DNA from: Erythroxylum novogranatense
Taxonomy: Eukaryota; Streptophyta; Magnoliopsida; Malpighiales; Erythroxylaceae
DNA: 64,000 nt
Direction: 5' to 3'
Assembly: GCA_029891385.1 (NCBI GenBank)
Contig: CM057228.1
Location: forward strand, 51,733,783-51,797,782
Shown here: piece by piece, positions 1-11,200 of the stretch
How the letters are laid out: the number at the start of each line of letters is the position of its first letter
Position numbering within the stretch: position 1 is the first letter of the stretch
Made by a program: the position numbers and the translations under genes
Notes under the pieces: model-generated
The model's input: the letters and a program-made list of their open reading frames with translations, nothing else
Told to the model about the DNA's origin: nothing
Databases searched by the model: none

Positions 1-98
1 CTATGCCTTTCACTTTTCTTAAACTTGACATTGTATCTTGTCCACATTGCATAATTCACAATAGACTCTCTAAATTGTTTTGCTGTTGGGCACCGACT

Positions 99-214
99 CC
101 AGAACCCAACTCTTGCTCTAATAACATAACTGTTAGGCATCGATTCCAGAACCCAACTCTTGCTCTGATAGCACAACTACTGGACCTCGCTTCCAGAACC
201 CAACTTTCGGAGCC
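99..214. repeat. 47-bp direct repeat, three diverged copies
   Basis: The phrase CCAGAACCCAACT starts at 99, 146 and 193, giving an exact 47-bp period. The first two copies share the longer CCAGAACCCAACTCTTGCTC. The repeat lies just inside the LTR of element A. Confidence 0.75.
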
Positions 215-294
215 GTAAAACGAGTGCTTGTGCTTGTTACCATGTATGGTTATTCCAATTAAGTCTCATTAGTCATCCTCGGTTCATATTCATT

Positions 295-309
295 CTCTGA
301 TACCATAAG
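295..309 (-). promoter_or_regulatory. Primer binding site (tRNA-iMet type) of element A
   Basis: On the minus strand this reads TGGTATCAGAG a few bases after the LTR end, matching the usual plant initiator-methionine tRNA complement. It fixes the element's orientation (minus) and shows that 310-3564 is the 5' LTR. Confidence 0.7.
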
Positions 310-789
310 TGTCGGGCCCTATTTTTCGAATCATTCTTTTACTAAAGTAAATATTATATGTTCAACTTCCATCCAGATATATTCACAATGTCGAAACATG
401 TTCAGTAAAATAACACCAGTTCATATTATTTCAACAGATTCCTTCACTTTCCTTCAATCAAAACTTTTTTCCAATCAATTCGGAATGCTGCCAATTTTTG
501 TGGAGAGATAGCATAATGTGTGTTGGGATCTATTCCTTCAAGAATCACTTCATTTGGAGGTTGGATAATAAAGATTAGGCCGAAGGAACCAAATAAGGTT
601 CTATCCTCAATCATAACAAACCTGGTTCGGACAATGGCATAACTTACTCTAGGGATATCAGATCAAGGTCATTCTTGAAGGGTTCAAAAGAGGACTTCAA
701 TATCTACATCTTTCATGAAGACCTCGAAGACAAAATTGATCTTCTATAGGGTCAAAACTTGACCAGATGATAGGATTAAATGAACAGTG

Positions 790-936
790 CATCAGACGAT
801 ATGACATCATCACTAGACAATATGACATCACCAGACGATACGTCATCACCAGATGAAGCGCCCTCACCAGACGATACGTCTTCACTAGACGAAGTGTCCT
901 CACCAAACGACACATCATCACCAAACGATATGTCCT
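790..936. repeat. 18-bp minisatellite in LTR A
   Basis: Seven exact-length 18-bp units run from 811 to 936 (for example CACCAGACGATACGTCAT at 829-846), preceded by a partial unit with a 3-bp insertion. Because 18 is a multiple of three, both strands stay open and give spurious repetitive peptides. It lies next to the conserved LTR module at 962-1062, like the unrelated minisatellite in LTR Z. Confidence 0.9.
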
Positions 937-1292
937 ATACTCCTGAGCATCTCCACTTATAAGGACCATAACTTTTGACTCTGATTTCCAAAAATTTCAT
1001 ACTATATACCGTTGGAAAGCTAGAAAGCTAAGCTACAACTTTCTAGAAGACAACTTTCTTTAATTCAACCTAGATTAATCTAGATTTTTTTCTAAACTCA
1101 AAACACGAATTTTTCCTTGTGGAAGACTTGAAATTTTGCATTCGCAAACTTAGAATGTCTTGAGCTTAACCATTCAACTACCTAATTGACTTCATTAAAC
1201 TCTCAAATCTCAACTCATTTGTCTCATCACCTTCAACTATATCTAATCAGTCATAATTCCTATCTTCCTTCCCTTAACATCTCACTTATCCG

Positions 1293-1313
1293 TATATATA
1301 TATATATATATAT
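1293..1313. repeat. (TA)n microsatellite
   Basis: Ten uninterrupted TA dinucleotides inside LTR A. Confidence 0.9.
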
Positions 1314-2901
1314 CAACGATTTATGCTCCAAAATCATCAACTTAAGATGATAACTTCTTCACGTATATCAAATTTTAACTCACATCATCCATACACCATT
1401 CACATTTCATTAACATCAAAAAAATAAAGTTTTACAAATCTTTAATGGCATTCCAAGCTACATTACATCATCGTCTCAAAATCTCAAATTACAAAAGGTC
1501 CTTGAACAAACAAACTTCTTGCTTTTCCAAGATCAACTCAAACTACAAAATAAGCAAATTTGGAGAAATGCCCTTAGGCTTTTGATCACTCGGTCTCTAA
1601 GCTATCACTTGAAGATTAGATAAAAGGGGGGTGAGCTTGAAAGCTCATGGGTAACAAATTTATAACAAAGAATAAACAAAATCGTTGAAATGTTCATTTG
1701 TCTTATAAAAATCATAGTAAATTTATAAAATGCTTTGTTCTCAAATTCCCAGTCAAATTCACCAATTTTTGTTCAAAACTTATAGTTAAAATATCCTCAC
1801 ATCAACATAGCAGATACATTTAACCATCACTGTAGAACACTCAAATTATGCAATTAACTTGGCAATTCAAAGATGCAATGCACAAACAAATAGCTCGAGG
1901 GTTCCATAGAAATAGAATGGAGAAATTGAAGTTTACCCTATGAACAAAATGAGTCCAATTTCGGAGGTCATATGCCACAAGCAGGCAGCTAGGAGAAGGC
2001 TCTTGCAACGTGCACGTGACGAATAAAATGATTCTATTCTCACCTAAACAAAAGCACATAACCATGCTCAAATCATTTTATCATATGCTCATACTTTCAT
2101 GCTTTCACATCTTTTCATTCCTACAAAATGCCATGACATGTTTTTAGGCGCAACATAAAATATTTCAAAGAATTTCCTTCTTCATTTTGAAATTCATCAA
2201 CAAAATTCATATACCAAACATATAAAGATTTTTCAAATCATTCAAAGAGTAATAAATGCACCACTTATGAAGTAATTGAAATCATTTTATTTTCTTAATT
2301 TGGAAAAGCATTTGTGGCTCATTTATTCTATTATAAACATGTACCCACCTTGATTTCCTTGCTTAAAGACTTGCCCAAAATGCCTCTTCTTTTGTTCCTC
2401 TTACCTCTTTGATCCCCTTTATACAATAACAAAATTTCCACTCAATAGGGTTTTTAATTGAAAATCCCATAAAGCACAATCACTAAAATTGGTGCTAGAA
2501 TATTTAAACCCATGGATTTTCTAAACTCCATAAACTAAATTTTTTTCAAAAATTCCAAAAGATTTAGGTGATCTTACCTTGGTTCTTCACCAAATGAAGA
2601 GATTTTTGGCTCAAATGAATGCTCTTCTCTTCCTCTACCTTTTTTCTCTTCTTGAACCACTTCAAAATCTCTCTTAAAAGTTAAGAAATGAAGAAACCCT
2701 AGCTCAACTCTCTTTTTTTCTCTCAACCACTGAAATCTCTCTTCTTTCTCTCTTTGATTTGTTATTTCTTTTCCTCTCTCCCAATTCACGTTTCTTCTTC
2801 TTCTTTTTAAACAAGACCACATTTTGGTCTTGTCCTTTCAAAAATACCCCTCATCTCCTTTGGACGTCCTATTTTTCCCCTTCTTTCATTTACCTCCTAA
2901 C

Positions 2902-3399
2902 TAGGGATGGCAATTGTACCTGAACTCGATGGGTACCCGATAAAATTACCCGAACGAGGGCGGGTATAGGGAGCAAATTTTTACCCGTGGGGCGGGTATG
3001 GGGGGTTAGCAAAAATACCCGTCAGGTATCGGGGCGGGTATGGGGATACCACCCCCCATACCCATTTACCCGTTATATAGTAATTACAATTTTGCTATTA
3101 TATTTATATACATACAAACCTAGCAATTAAATAAAGATAAGCTTATTTAAATTCAGTATGTATGTATGAATGTAGCATGAAAATTAAAAAAAAAACAAAT
3201 AGTTCATTCATATTAAATAAGCTTATCTTTTAAAAAAAAGAAGTGGGTAAACGGGTACCCAATGGGGGTCAAACCCCAACGGGTATGGGTATGGGGTGCA
3301 AAAATCCCGACGGGATGGGGGCGAGTATGGGGTGAGGCGAGTTCATGGGGCGGAGTGCAGGGGATGACATACCGCCCATACCCGCCGTTGCCATCCCTG
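2902..3399. mobile_element. hAT-type MITE, 498 bp, with 8-bp TSD
   Basis: The ends read TAGGGATGGCAA and TTGCCATCCCTG, a terminal inverted repeat with one mismatch in the outermost base. Both sides are flanked by the 8-bp duplication CTCCTAAC (2894-2901 and 3400-3407), the size made by hAT transposases. The interior is rich in GGGTA/TACCC and holds a perfect 17-bp inverted repeat (3134-3150 against 3213-3229, core TAAGCTTA) that would form a hairpin. There is no transposase. Open frames across it come from the repetitive composition. It inserted after element A did. Confidence 0.88.
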
Positions 3400-3564
3400 C
3401 TCCTAACTCCTTTAATTTTCTTAAACACCATGTTAACTCTAACTTAATTCAAATCTTTTTATCTAATTTTAAATCTCTATTTATGCCCATCAAATTAATA
3501 ACTCAATTCTAAAAATAATAAAACAAATAAATCAATAATAATTGAAAAAAACCGGGGTTCAACA

Positions 3565-3920
3565 TTTGCAGAGTCAAACTCCATTCCCAATCTCCAATTT
3601 GATCTAACATTGGATGGATTGTGCCTAATAGTACTACTTGGTTTTCGTAATGCCTCACCAGACTCTTCTTCACTAAGATATTGATCACTACCAATAGAAC
3701 CGCCAAAATTTATCGACTCAATTTCAATATGTTCTTGGTCATCGGGAATTTGAACATGTATGAAACCATCGTCATGTTCATCATCATCATCATCCACCTC
3801 TGCATCAACTCCTAAATCAACACCTTCAACACTAACACCTTTTGTGGCTCCACAACTTTCCTCCTCACCCTTGCTATCTCCATCCCTCTCCTTCAGATAT
3901 AGGTAATATGTCAGGCACAA
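3565..3920 (-). pseudogene. Truncated MULE (MuDR-type) transposase N-terminus
   Basis: The minus-strand frame begins with ATG at 3920 and encodes an acidic N-terminal region with runs of D and E (VDDDDDEHDDG), followed by a basic stretch ending in WRLGMEFDSAN. That order, an acidic leader then an (F/W)xxGMxF motif, resembles the start of the DNA-binding domain in plant Mutator-like transposases. The frame is cut by the end of LTR A at 3564, and the last residues before the stop at 3495 are LTR-derived. The rest of the transposase would lie beyond element A. Family assignment rests on a short motif and is moderate; a different acidic nuclear protein is possible. Confidence 0.45.
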
Positions 3921-5012
3921 ATGATGGGGTGTCTATAATATGAGCTACATATATATCAATCCTTTCGTGAATTTTCATCAAATTGATAAGTCATAGACAA
4001 CTTTCATTTGACTCAATCAACTTCAAAGACTCACTAAACTCAAAACCGGGTCTACTTTTTCAAAAACACTTTATTCGCCATCAACACATTTTAACTCTGG
4101 CTCTACAACAAACTTTCCCCGATAAAACAACCTTATGCTTCCATTTTCATCCATCATATACCTATTCACAACAAATTTATAAAGTCGAGTGTATTACCAA
4201 AAAACATACAATTAAATGATATTATCAATAATATAATGGATACTTCACCAAAAAGCATACATTTAAATATTCAAATGCATGTTCCAGAAGCTGAGATTGG
4301 TTACAAATAACACTACAATCCTTTAGCCTTAGTGAGGTGATTATGTTATTATTCCTTTATGCCTAAAGCACTTTATGGAAAAAGTTATAGACACAAAACT
4401 CTTGATTTTTACTTCATAAGTGAGCAATGAGTTGACAATTTTGAACCCATTATTCATTTCATAATCGTAACAAAGCTTCAGACATAAGAAGTTTACTGTC
4501 AAAGTCACCCAAATTTATCTAAGAAGAGTTAATGGAGCCAAAGACATCCTTTGCAAAGTTCCACTAGCTAGATCTATTAAAAGAAAAATTAAAAGCCTAC
4601 ATAAATGAGATCCATATTAAGCTAACCCAATAAGTCAACATATAGGTGGATAAATTGAACAAAAATTAAAGACACCATTGTTAGGATTTAGTTAGGCCTA
4701 TATTAGTACACCAACTTTAACAAAAACCGTAGAGGACCACGACTTATATCCAACACCACAACAAGCATAGGGGACTATGACTTACATCCAACATCGGAAC
4801 AACCATAGGGGACTACAACATACAATCATAAACAAACAAGCATAATCTGAGGCAGACAATAATGGACACAAATAAGCAGATTTAAGGGACCTCAAAAGGC
4901 GTAAAAGGCAGACAACAATGACCTACCACGATAAGATATCGTCTGAGGAAGAACACAAAAGGCAAAAGAGGGAAGAAGTGCGAGATGAGGGAATGTGTGG
5001 GAAGAAGATGGG

Positions 5013-5036
5013 GGATTAGGGATTAGGGATTAGGGA
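5013..5036. repeat. Telomere-like heptamers (GATTAGG)3
   Basis: Three tandem GATTAGG units, a one-base variant of the plant telomere repeat TTTAGGG. A second cluster with the same phase lies at 5127-5150, and a single unit at about 5080. Confidence 0.8.
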
Positions 5037-5126
5037 AGAAGAAAATGTGCATATGTTAGGGAATGTCGATGGGAGATTACGGATTAGGGAAGAAGAGCAT
5101 GTTGCGTGGTGATGTCTGTGGATGGC

Positions 5127-5150
5127 GGATTAGGGATTAGGGATTATGGG
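5127..5150. repeat. Second telomere-like heptamer cluster
   Basis: Reads GGATTAGGGATTAGGGATTA, then degrades to TGGGTTATGG. It lies just upstream of the GAGGGAGGAG tandem repeat. Confidence 0.75.
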
Positions 5151-5159
5151 TTATGGAAG

Positions 5160-5325
5160 AGGAAAATGTTGCATGTGAGGGAGGAGGGGCTTCTCCAAAA
5201 AAGGCAACATCTTGTATCGGTCCAAAAACGTTGCGTCTGAGGGAGGAGGGAGACGTAGCGTTTTTATCGGTCCAAAAATATTACGTTTGAGGGAGGAGTA
5301 GACGTAGCATTTTAGGAGTTGATGT
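5160..5325. repeat. Tandem repeat of about 50-63 bp, three units
   Basis: Three units share the phrases (T/G)T(T/A)(G/C)xT(C/G/T)TGAGGGAGGAG, AGACGTAGC and ATCGGTCCAAAAA. Unit starts are near 5166, 5229 and 5280. The GTAGC/GTTGC and ATCGGTCC segments give it a partly palindromic look. Confidence 0.65.
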
Positions 5326-5903
5326 TGGACCCACCTCGGCGCCCACGTCAGCAATGGTGGGACCACATCCACGGAAATTAAAAAAAATCCTTACTAACAT
5401 TTAACAAGTTGCATCTGTAGACGCTGACGGTGTCTTTATGATGTTAGTGCTCAAGGTTCAATCTAAACGATTTTAAAATCTTAGGGTCTAATTAGCCCGT
5501 TTGGCCATTCTTAATAACTAAACAACTAAAACGTTAGGAGTACAGGTTTGATTCTCATTCTCAAATCTTCGATACCGATTACCAAATAAGACCATTTAGT
5601 TAATAATATTTTAGACAAAAAAATTCAGCCACAATATTACCTGGGTCGCACAGTCAAAAGTTCGTCGACTAATTCGACGGTATTAAAGAGCTCCGTATCT
5701 CTACAACCTTAGCGTTTGTGAAGTGTAAGAAAAAACGTGGCATAAGAAGCACGTAATGGTGAGTGAATTTATTAATCAAGCAATAAGAAATAATCGGTTC
5801 TGCAAACTCAAATATTAATTGACTCTTACTTCTAAATCCCTAATATTTGGTGTACACAGATCGTTGCATTGTTTGATTTAAGCATTCCTGCTTTCGGAAA
5901 TCC

Positions 5904-8253
5904 AGGGGTTGCTCTTCTTCTCTTCCGAGTAAAATCCCTAATCTCTTCCCTGGTTTTTGCGTTTCTGTTTTAACATTCACACATGAAGTGTAATGAGAAT
6001 GCAATTGGATTGTGTTGTGCTCCTTTTTTGGGCATAATTTAGTGAATGGTTCTGGGTTTTATGTGATTGAGAAGGAAAACGTTCAGTTTTGTTATGTGAG
6101 TTGGCAGCGATATGGAAGATGATATATTAGTGAGGTTTTGAGTTTTTGACTCTTGTTTTATTCTCATCAGGTGATCGATATGATATTGCTAAATTTGTTT
6201 TTCTTTCTTTGTGGTTTGTGGAATTTCTTCCATTTCGCTGCTCGGATGTCCTTTGACTATTGAATTACGTTTGGAATTTTGTTTCTGATACCCTTTTTCT
6301 TTTCTTCCCCCCTTTGGTATGCGTTTTGAGTTTTTAAATGCTTATGGCTAGGAGTTCGGGGCGGCTCGGTGGAATTAATAACAACTCTGGGAGCAATGGA
6401 GCTTCTGATGCCAAAAACCTCTGCGTAAAGGTAACTCCGGGAATTCCGTTACTTTAGCTGCTTGTTATACTGCTTTTATCGTTGGATATATGATTGCTTT
6501 ACACTTTCTCGCCTATTGTCTTTTCTTTTAATAAACGTAATGGCCTTTGATTTTGTTGGCATGAAAAGCTGGTTTTGCTAGTTGATTCTGGTGTTGGTAA
6601 AAGCTGTATTGTTCTACAGTTTGTTCGGAGTCAGTTTGATCCAACATCCAAGGTAATGGATCTTATTAAGTTAGCGCTATGCTGCTTACAGCACATGTTG
6701 TCATTTGCCACTTCTCATAAATGTTTTTTGTGGATTGTAATCACACATCTCCTCCTGGGCTCCCAGGAATACCCGAGACTTTTATTCGGCAAGTTCTGTA
6801 ATATTTGTTTGCTTCTTGTTATTGCAGGTGACTATTGGAGCTTCATTTTTGTCACAGATGATAGCTTTGCAAGATTCAACCACAGTTAAGTTTGAAATAT
6901 GGGATACAGCAGGACAGGAGAGGTAATTGCTAGCTCAGTGGTTATTGACGACATTTTGAAATCATACTATTGCTTTTTAATACAAGTTAGCGAGTCTTAT
7001 TATTGACTTCCATTTTCATTTTCTTTGGTGGGATCATTCTCACGCTGACTTCTTTAACTCTTTCCACATACTTTACTTGTTCCAAATCTGATTACTGCAT
7101 GTGTCTTCTACAGGTATGCTGCATTGGCACTACAGTTGCTGTTATTGTGTATGATATAACAAGTCATGAGTCATTCAACAAAGCACAGTACTGGGTTAAG
7201 GTAGTTTCCTGGCCCAGGGATTTCTGTATTACTTACCCTTTTTCTGCATTTCTCTTATGTTTCAGTTCTATTTTACTTTTGAAGATCATTGCATTGTTGG
7301 TTGTTTTCTCTATATGGGAAATTTCAAGAGTTACAGAAACATGGGAGCCCAGATATGGTCCTAGCTTTAGTAGGCAACAAGGCTGATCTTCATGAAAACC
7401 GAGAAATAACTGTTCAAGTAAGTTTGAGTGATTACTGGAAAATATAGCAACATACTTTTATCAATGCACATCTTTTAATTTCACTTGTATTGTTCTTGTA
7501 CCGCAGGATGTTGTTGACTATGCAGAGAAGAACTGTATGTTCTTTATTGTGACATCTTCAAAGACTGCAGATAATATAAATCAACTGTTTGAGTTACTAT
7601 AACCTTTTCGAAGATGTGCTTTTTTCTTGTCAAATAAGACATGATACTTTCTCTTTTAACATCCTATTGTCAATGCAAGACCAATGAGGTTTTATCCGTA
7701 GACTCCTAAACATAGTTCAACATCATTGTTTTCGTCCAATTACATTTTGTTCTCCTTCCAGAGCTTCTTTTGGTGTTTAAGTTTGTTACTTTTGACAAAT
7801 TGACAGAGTTTGAGTTTGTGGAAGCTAAAATCTTGACGTTTATATTGGTTATGTTTTCTTGTTCTTCTTCAATCTCTATATGTGTACTTGGTCATGTCTT
7901 CTTGTGTCTAAAGCACAAACCTAACCTGGACAATTCCTTTGCCAATTTTGCATTTCATTTCTCAAACATTTTGTAGGCATGTGTGTAATAAAATACTTAA
8001 AGACTTGGGTTGCTTGTGCACATACGATTTTCATTCACTTCTTAAAAAGTTCTGGATTAAGCAGGCATCTGTCCTTTGGCTGGTGTGGATACTGGTCTAG
8101 TGCCTGGCTGATTTTGGTGTTAGGAAGCCATTGTTGTCGGTATAATTTCTCGTATGTCAACTAAACTTTTAATTGTCCTAAAAAAAGTTGGTATTTTCTC
8201 CAAATTGGCAGGAAATTGCTAAGCGTCTTCCACGCCCATCCCCACCATCATGA
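5904..8253 (+). pseudogene. RABF1/ARA6-like Rab GTPase pseudogene, eight exons
   Basis: Plant-specific RABF1 GTPases act on endosomes and anchor through N-terminal myristoyl and palmitoyl groups. Exons recognised: 5904-5928 (start codon now AGG, then G-C-S-S-S-L-P), 6352-6430, 6569-6652 (P-loop), 6828-6922 (IWDTAGQER), 7114-7200 (VIVYDIT), 7328-7417 ([10 protein letters not shown]), 7507-7593 (SSKTADN), 8212-8253 (KRLPRPSPPS, stop). Lesions: lost ATG; P-loop reads VDSGVGKS with the usual first Gly replaced by Val; about 19 bp missing in exon 5 after YAALA, shifting frame; intron 5 acceptor reads AA; intron 7 donor reads TT; first acceptor eroded. Retained introns mean a DNA-level duplicate, not a retrocopy. 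The family call is strong from the N-terminal G-C motif and the C-terminus without a prenylation CaaX. Transcription is possible but a functional GTPase is not. Confidence 0.88.
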
Positions 8254-11200
8254 TTTCTGAATCTACTAGATGGCTGGAACAAGTAAGAAATATTCTCTAC
8301 TATATTTTGTGTGTATATTGTGGCAGCCTCAGAATCTCATCTCACTTTATGCTTATTGGGTTTCAATTACTTTGAGAAATTTTTCTTCCTGATAGAACAT
8401 CATGGAACAATGATAATTCTGCCGACTTGGCATATTAGAGATTAATCATCGCAGGCTGCTGTATGTAAAGGGATTAAATGTGATGTCCAGAAACTTCAAA
8501 TTAATGTAATATTACAAGTGTGAGTTAGTTATGCTGTTAACCTATGGATCTCCTTTCCCAGGATGGAAATCACGTTAATGTTTAAAGTTCTTTTTCCCTG
8601 GATAAACAACATATCTTAGTGTAGATTGGAACTACAGGTGACAATGCTGTAAAGATCTAGCTTGGTTTCAACAGAGAAGTGAATTGTTTTTTCCAGTTTG
8701 ATTGGGTTGTGACATCTTCATTGATTAATAATGGCGAGTCATGAACAGATTGATAAGCACCCCAGACTCTTGTAATTAACGACGTAATTATGTCCATATA
8801 GTGGTTTCCTTTATTGTAGTTGTTCTTTAACTGTCCTTGTTATCGTTTGCCCACAGGTAAATTTGACAAATTGTACTTCTCTCGCCTATTTGCTTACCCA
8901 AACACAAGATGAACATGGTCTAAGAACATAACAAGCTTTGAACATGCCAATGGAGCACTTTATGACATTCACTTAAATTGAAATGCGTTTTTTCACATGA
9001 CAGCAATTCAGTAGCTTGTAATATATGGTTCATACTAAAAGAAGTGCATTTTTGCTCAAAATTAGCCGAGCTTAGTGGTGGTAAATAGAAGTTAGTGGGT
9101 TTGAGCCACTCTTATGATGCCCTCTATTCAGGATACTAAAACAGGGAAAAAAAAAAAAGAAGGGAAAAAGCCCTCCGCTTCAATTTCTAGCAGGAGCAGA
9201 GATGTTCGTGGCAAAGTATGTAGACCTTCCACCGTGCACATGTTGGTGCACAGTTTAGCCTATGGCATTTTTTTCTTGCGTATTTGTGTCTCCGTTTTGT
9301 TTGACGTTGAGCTGCTATTTGTCTTACTAACCCACTAGAAGAAAATCAGGTCCCTTCTGGATAGTATTGTACGGGTTGACAACCATTGCTGACAGCTGCA
9401 ATGCCAATGTTTTGCTTAGAAGTACAGTAAACATTGATCTATTGTAGCCGATTATGTCTTAAGGATCAGACTTTTGATAGAGTTTGCTCGCAAGTCGCAA
9501 CCTATTGAACCTGACCACAAAGTGGGTCACAAGGAACGAATTGAATCGTCTAACTTTTTACTGCACGACAAAATAATACGAGTTAATAGATTGGCATTTG
9601 AAGTTGCACTGTTTTAGCTAACTCAAACACTGCACTAGGAAAAAGACAGACTTTAAAGGCTTAGCGATTGTGACGATGCAATTGAATTGTTGAATCATGT
9701 GAAAGGATGCTAAGGTGTCGCGTAGGCTAAGGTTTGGACTCTGGATACATGTGGTATTGCTCTTGGCTGTTGAACAAGAAACGTACCATTTTGGATTTCA
9801 GGTTCATCGAAAGGACTTACAGAAATGGTTTTGACAGCGATTTATGATCATTTTTTCACGGACAAAGCCTCTCCTTAATCCCATAGATCATATGGCCATG
9901 TTTCCTTTAAGATTCAGGCTGTCCACTTGTGTTTGAGCCTACAAGTGCAAGAATATATAAAGTCTATCGACCTTCCTCCATATTCCAGGAAAAGAACAGA
10001 AGTGGGGTTGGGCTAGCTTCCAAGTTTGTTTATTTATATAACCCACATAGCACGAGGACAATAGATATGTAATAATGTTTTTTTTAAAAAGTCGCTAAAT
10101 TTAATCTTTTCTGTAGACTAGCGACTTTAGTGGATTGCAAACAAGAAAATGTCTTTGCCATTGTACTTGGCATAGACAAAACGAAGCTACATCCACTTCA
10201 TCTCTTCAGAAAACGTCCTTATTTTATCGACATGCTTTAATTCTTGTCACAATCTTTTCATGAATTCCCAATCGGCTTGATGCCTTAATCTCACTTAATT
10301 ACTCACTTAGTCACATTAAAAGATTGCATGTGATCATGTGGGCGCTAATCTCACCAATAGCTTTTGGTTTACACGGTTATATATAGATAGATTTAAGATT
10401 ACATGTGCATTGAGGCGATCAAAGTAATATGTAAATGAGATGAGATTTGAGAGGAGCAGGTTTGAAGTCAAATCCATTGATTATGCATGAGCAAGAAAGC
10501 TGGATGGTTTCATCTTCATCTACTACCAGTCCTTTTGGTTGCTTTTGCATTTGGAGCATGGCACTTGGCAGCACCGAAACCACGCCATATGACAGGCATG
10601 CTGCCAGAGTTGCTAATGTATGTAGGATTACAAGTCTCCCATTAGCTTAAGCCAATGGTGTGGAAATGTTTGGGTGATATTTGGGGCATTTGATAGGACT
10701 AAGCAACCTCTAGGGGACAGTCCCACCTGAAGTTTGGAGATATTGGGGCCCGCGGCATTCATAAGGATTTGAGAACATTTGAACTTGTCATGTCACACTC
10801 GCACCCAACCCATTTTCCTAGCTGTAGTTAATTGGTGTGCGTGATCGCATCGCAATCCGAGTCTTGCGTTTTGCTCATACATGGCCATAATCAAGATTAG
10901 AAGTATCCGTCGCCATTAGTTCCTCACTCAAAATGAGAGCGGAAGCCTGGGACTATATTTTGTCACTTGAATTTATTAAGCATTAGAGATCGTGCATGTT
11001 CCATCCCTATTCTTGGCACACATATTGTACATTATGACAATCTTGAAATATGCAATTGGATGTTGACTATCTGCGCTGCGCTTTGATTTTGAAGATACAT
11101 TTAACCTCAATTTTGGTGGGGTAGATGTCCTTTATGATTAATGTTAGAAACACTATCTTATCTTGATAGGGGTAGACATCCATCATGTCCATAAATGGGC

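Larger units (their letters stand above)
1..309 (-). mobile_element. Internal edge of gypsy element A beside its PBS
   Basis: This stretch ends in a primer-binding-site-like sequence next to the LTR at 310, so it is read as the first internal bases of a minus-oriented LTR retrotransposon whose body lies left of the window. It contains a 47-bp direct repeat but no convincing gag reading frame. Its last third resembles the region just inside the LTR of element Z (compare 85-240 with 60420-60475, both carrying a GGACC...CCAGA.CCCAA pattern). Confidence 0.55.
310..3564 (-). mobile_element. 5' LTR of gypsy element A (carries a MITE)
   Basis: On the plus strand the LTR runs from TGTCGGGCCC at 310 to GGGGTTCAACA at 3564, so it has TG...CA ends. 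Its landmarks follow the same order as in the LTR of element Z (60338-63468): repeat block, TTGGAAAGCT block, GGGGTGAGCTT, a CGTGCACGTGAC segment and CCACCTTGATTTCCTTGCTTAA. That makes A a relative of the chromodomain-bearing Z. About 498 bp of its length is an inserted hAT MITE (2902-3399). The right end abuts a MULE transposase fragment, which is the insertion target. The other LTR is outside the window, so no TSD can be checked. The exact right end is the least certain boundary. Confidence 0.65.
3921..5903. other. Intergenic, no gene seen
   Basis: No supportable coding region. The stretch contains the upstream side of the MULE fragment, two near-repeats at 4725-4830 (AGGGGACTA plus ACATCCAACA phrases), the telomere-like and GAGGGAGGAG repeats annotated separately, and AT-rich sequence leading into the Rab pseudogene. 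Confidence 0.6.

Noticed and set aside
780..962. Open frames on both strands encoding repetitive SPDDTSS-like or RLV-rich peptides
   Set aside because: They follow from an 18-bp minisatellite whose length is a multiple of three; there is no conserved domain and the location is inside an LTR.
3213..3447. Two overlapping frames with Gly/Trp- or Pro/His-rich peptides
   Set aside because: They are produced by the GGGTA/TACCC arms of the hAT MITE and its short flank.
6575..7386. Short continuous frames across the Rab locus
   Set aside because: They read through introns; the Rab homology is confined to the exons listed.
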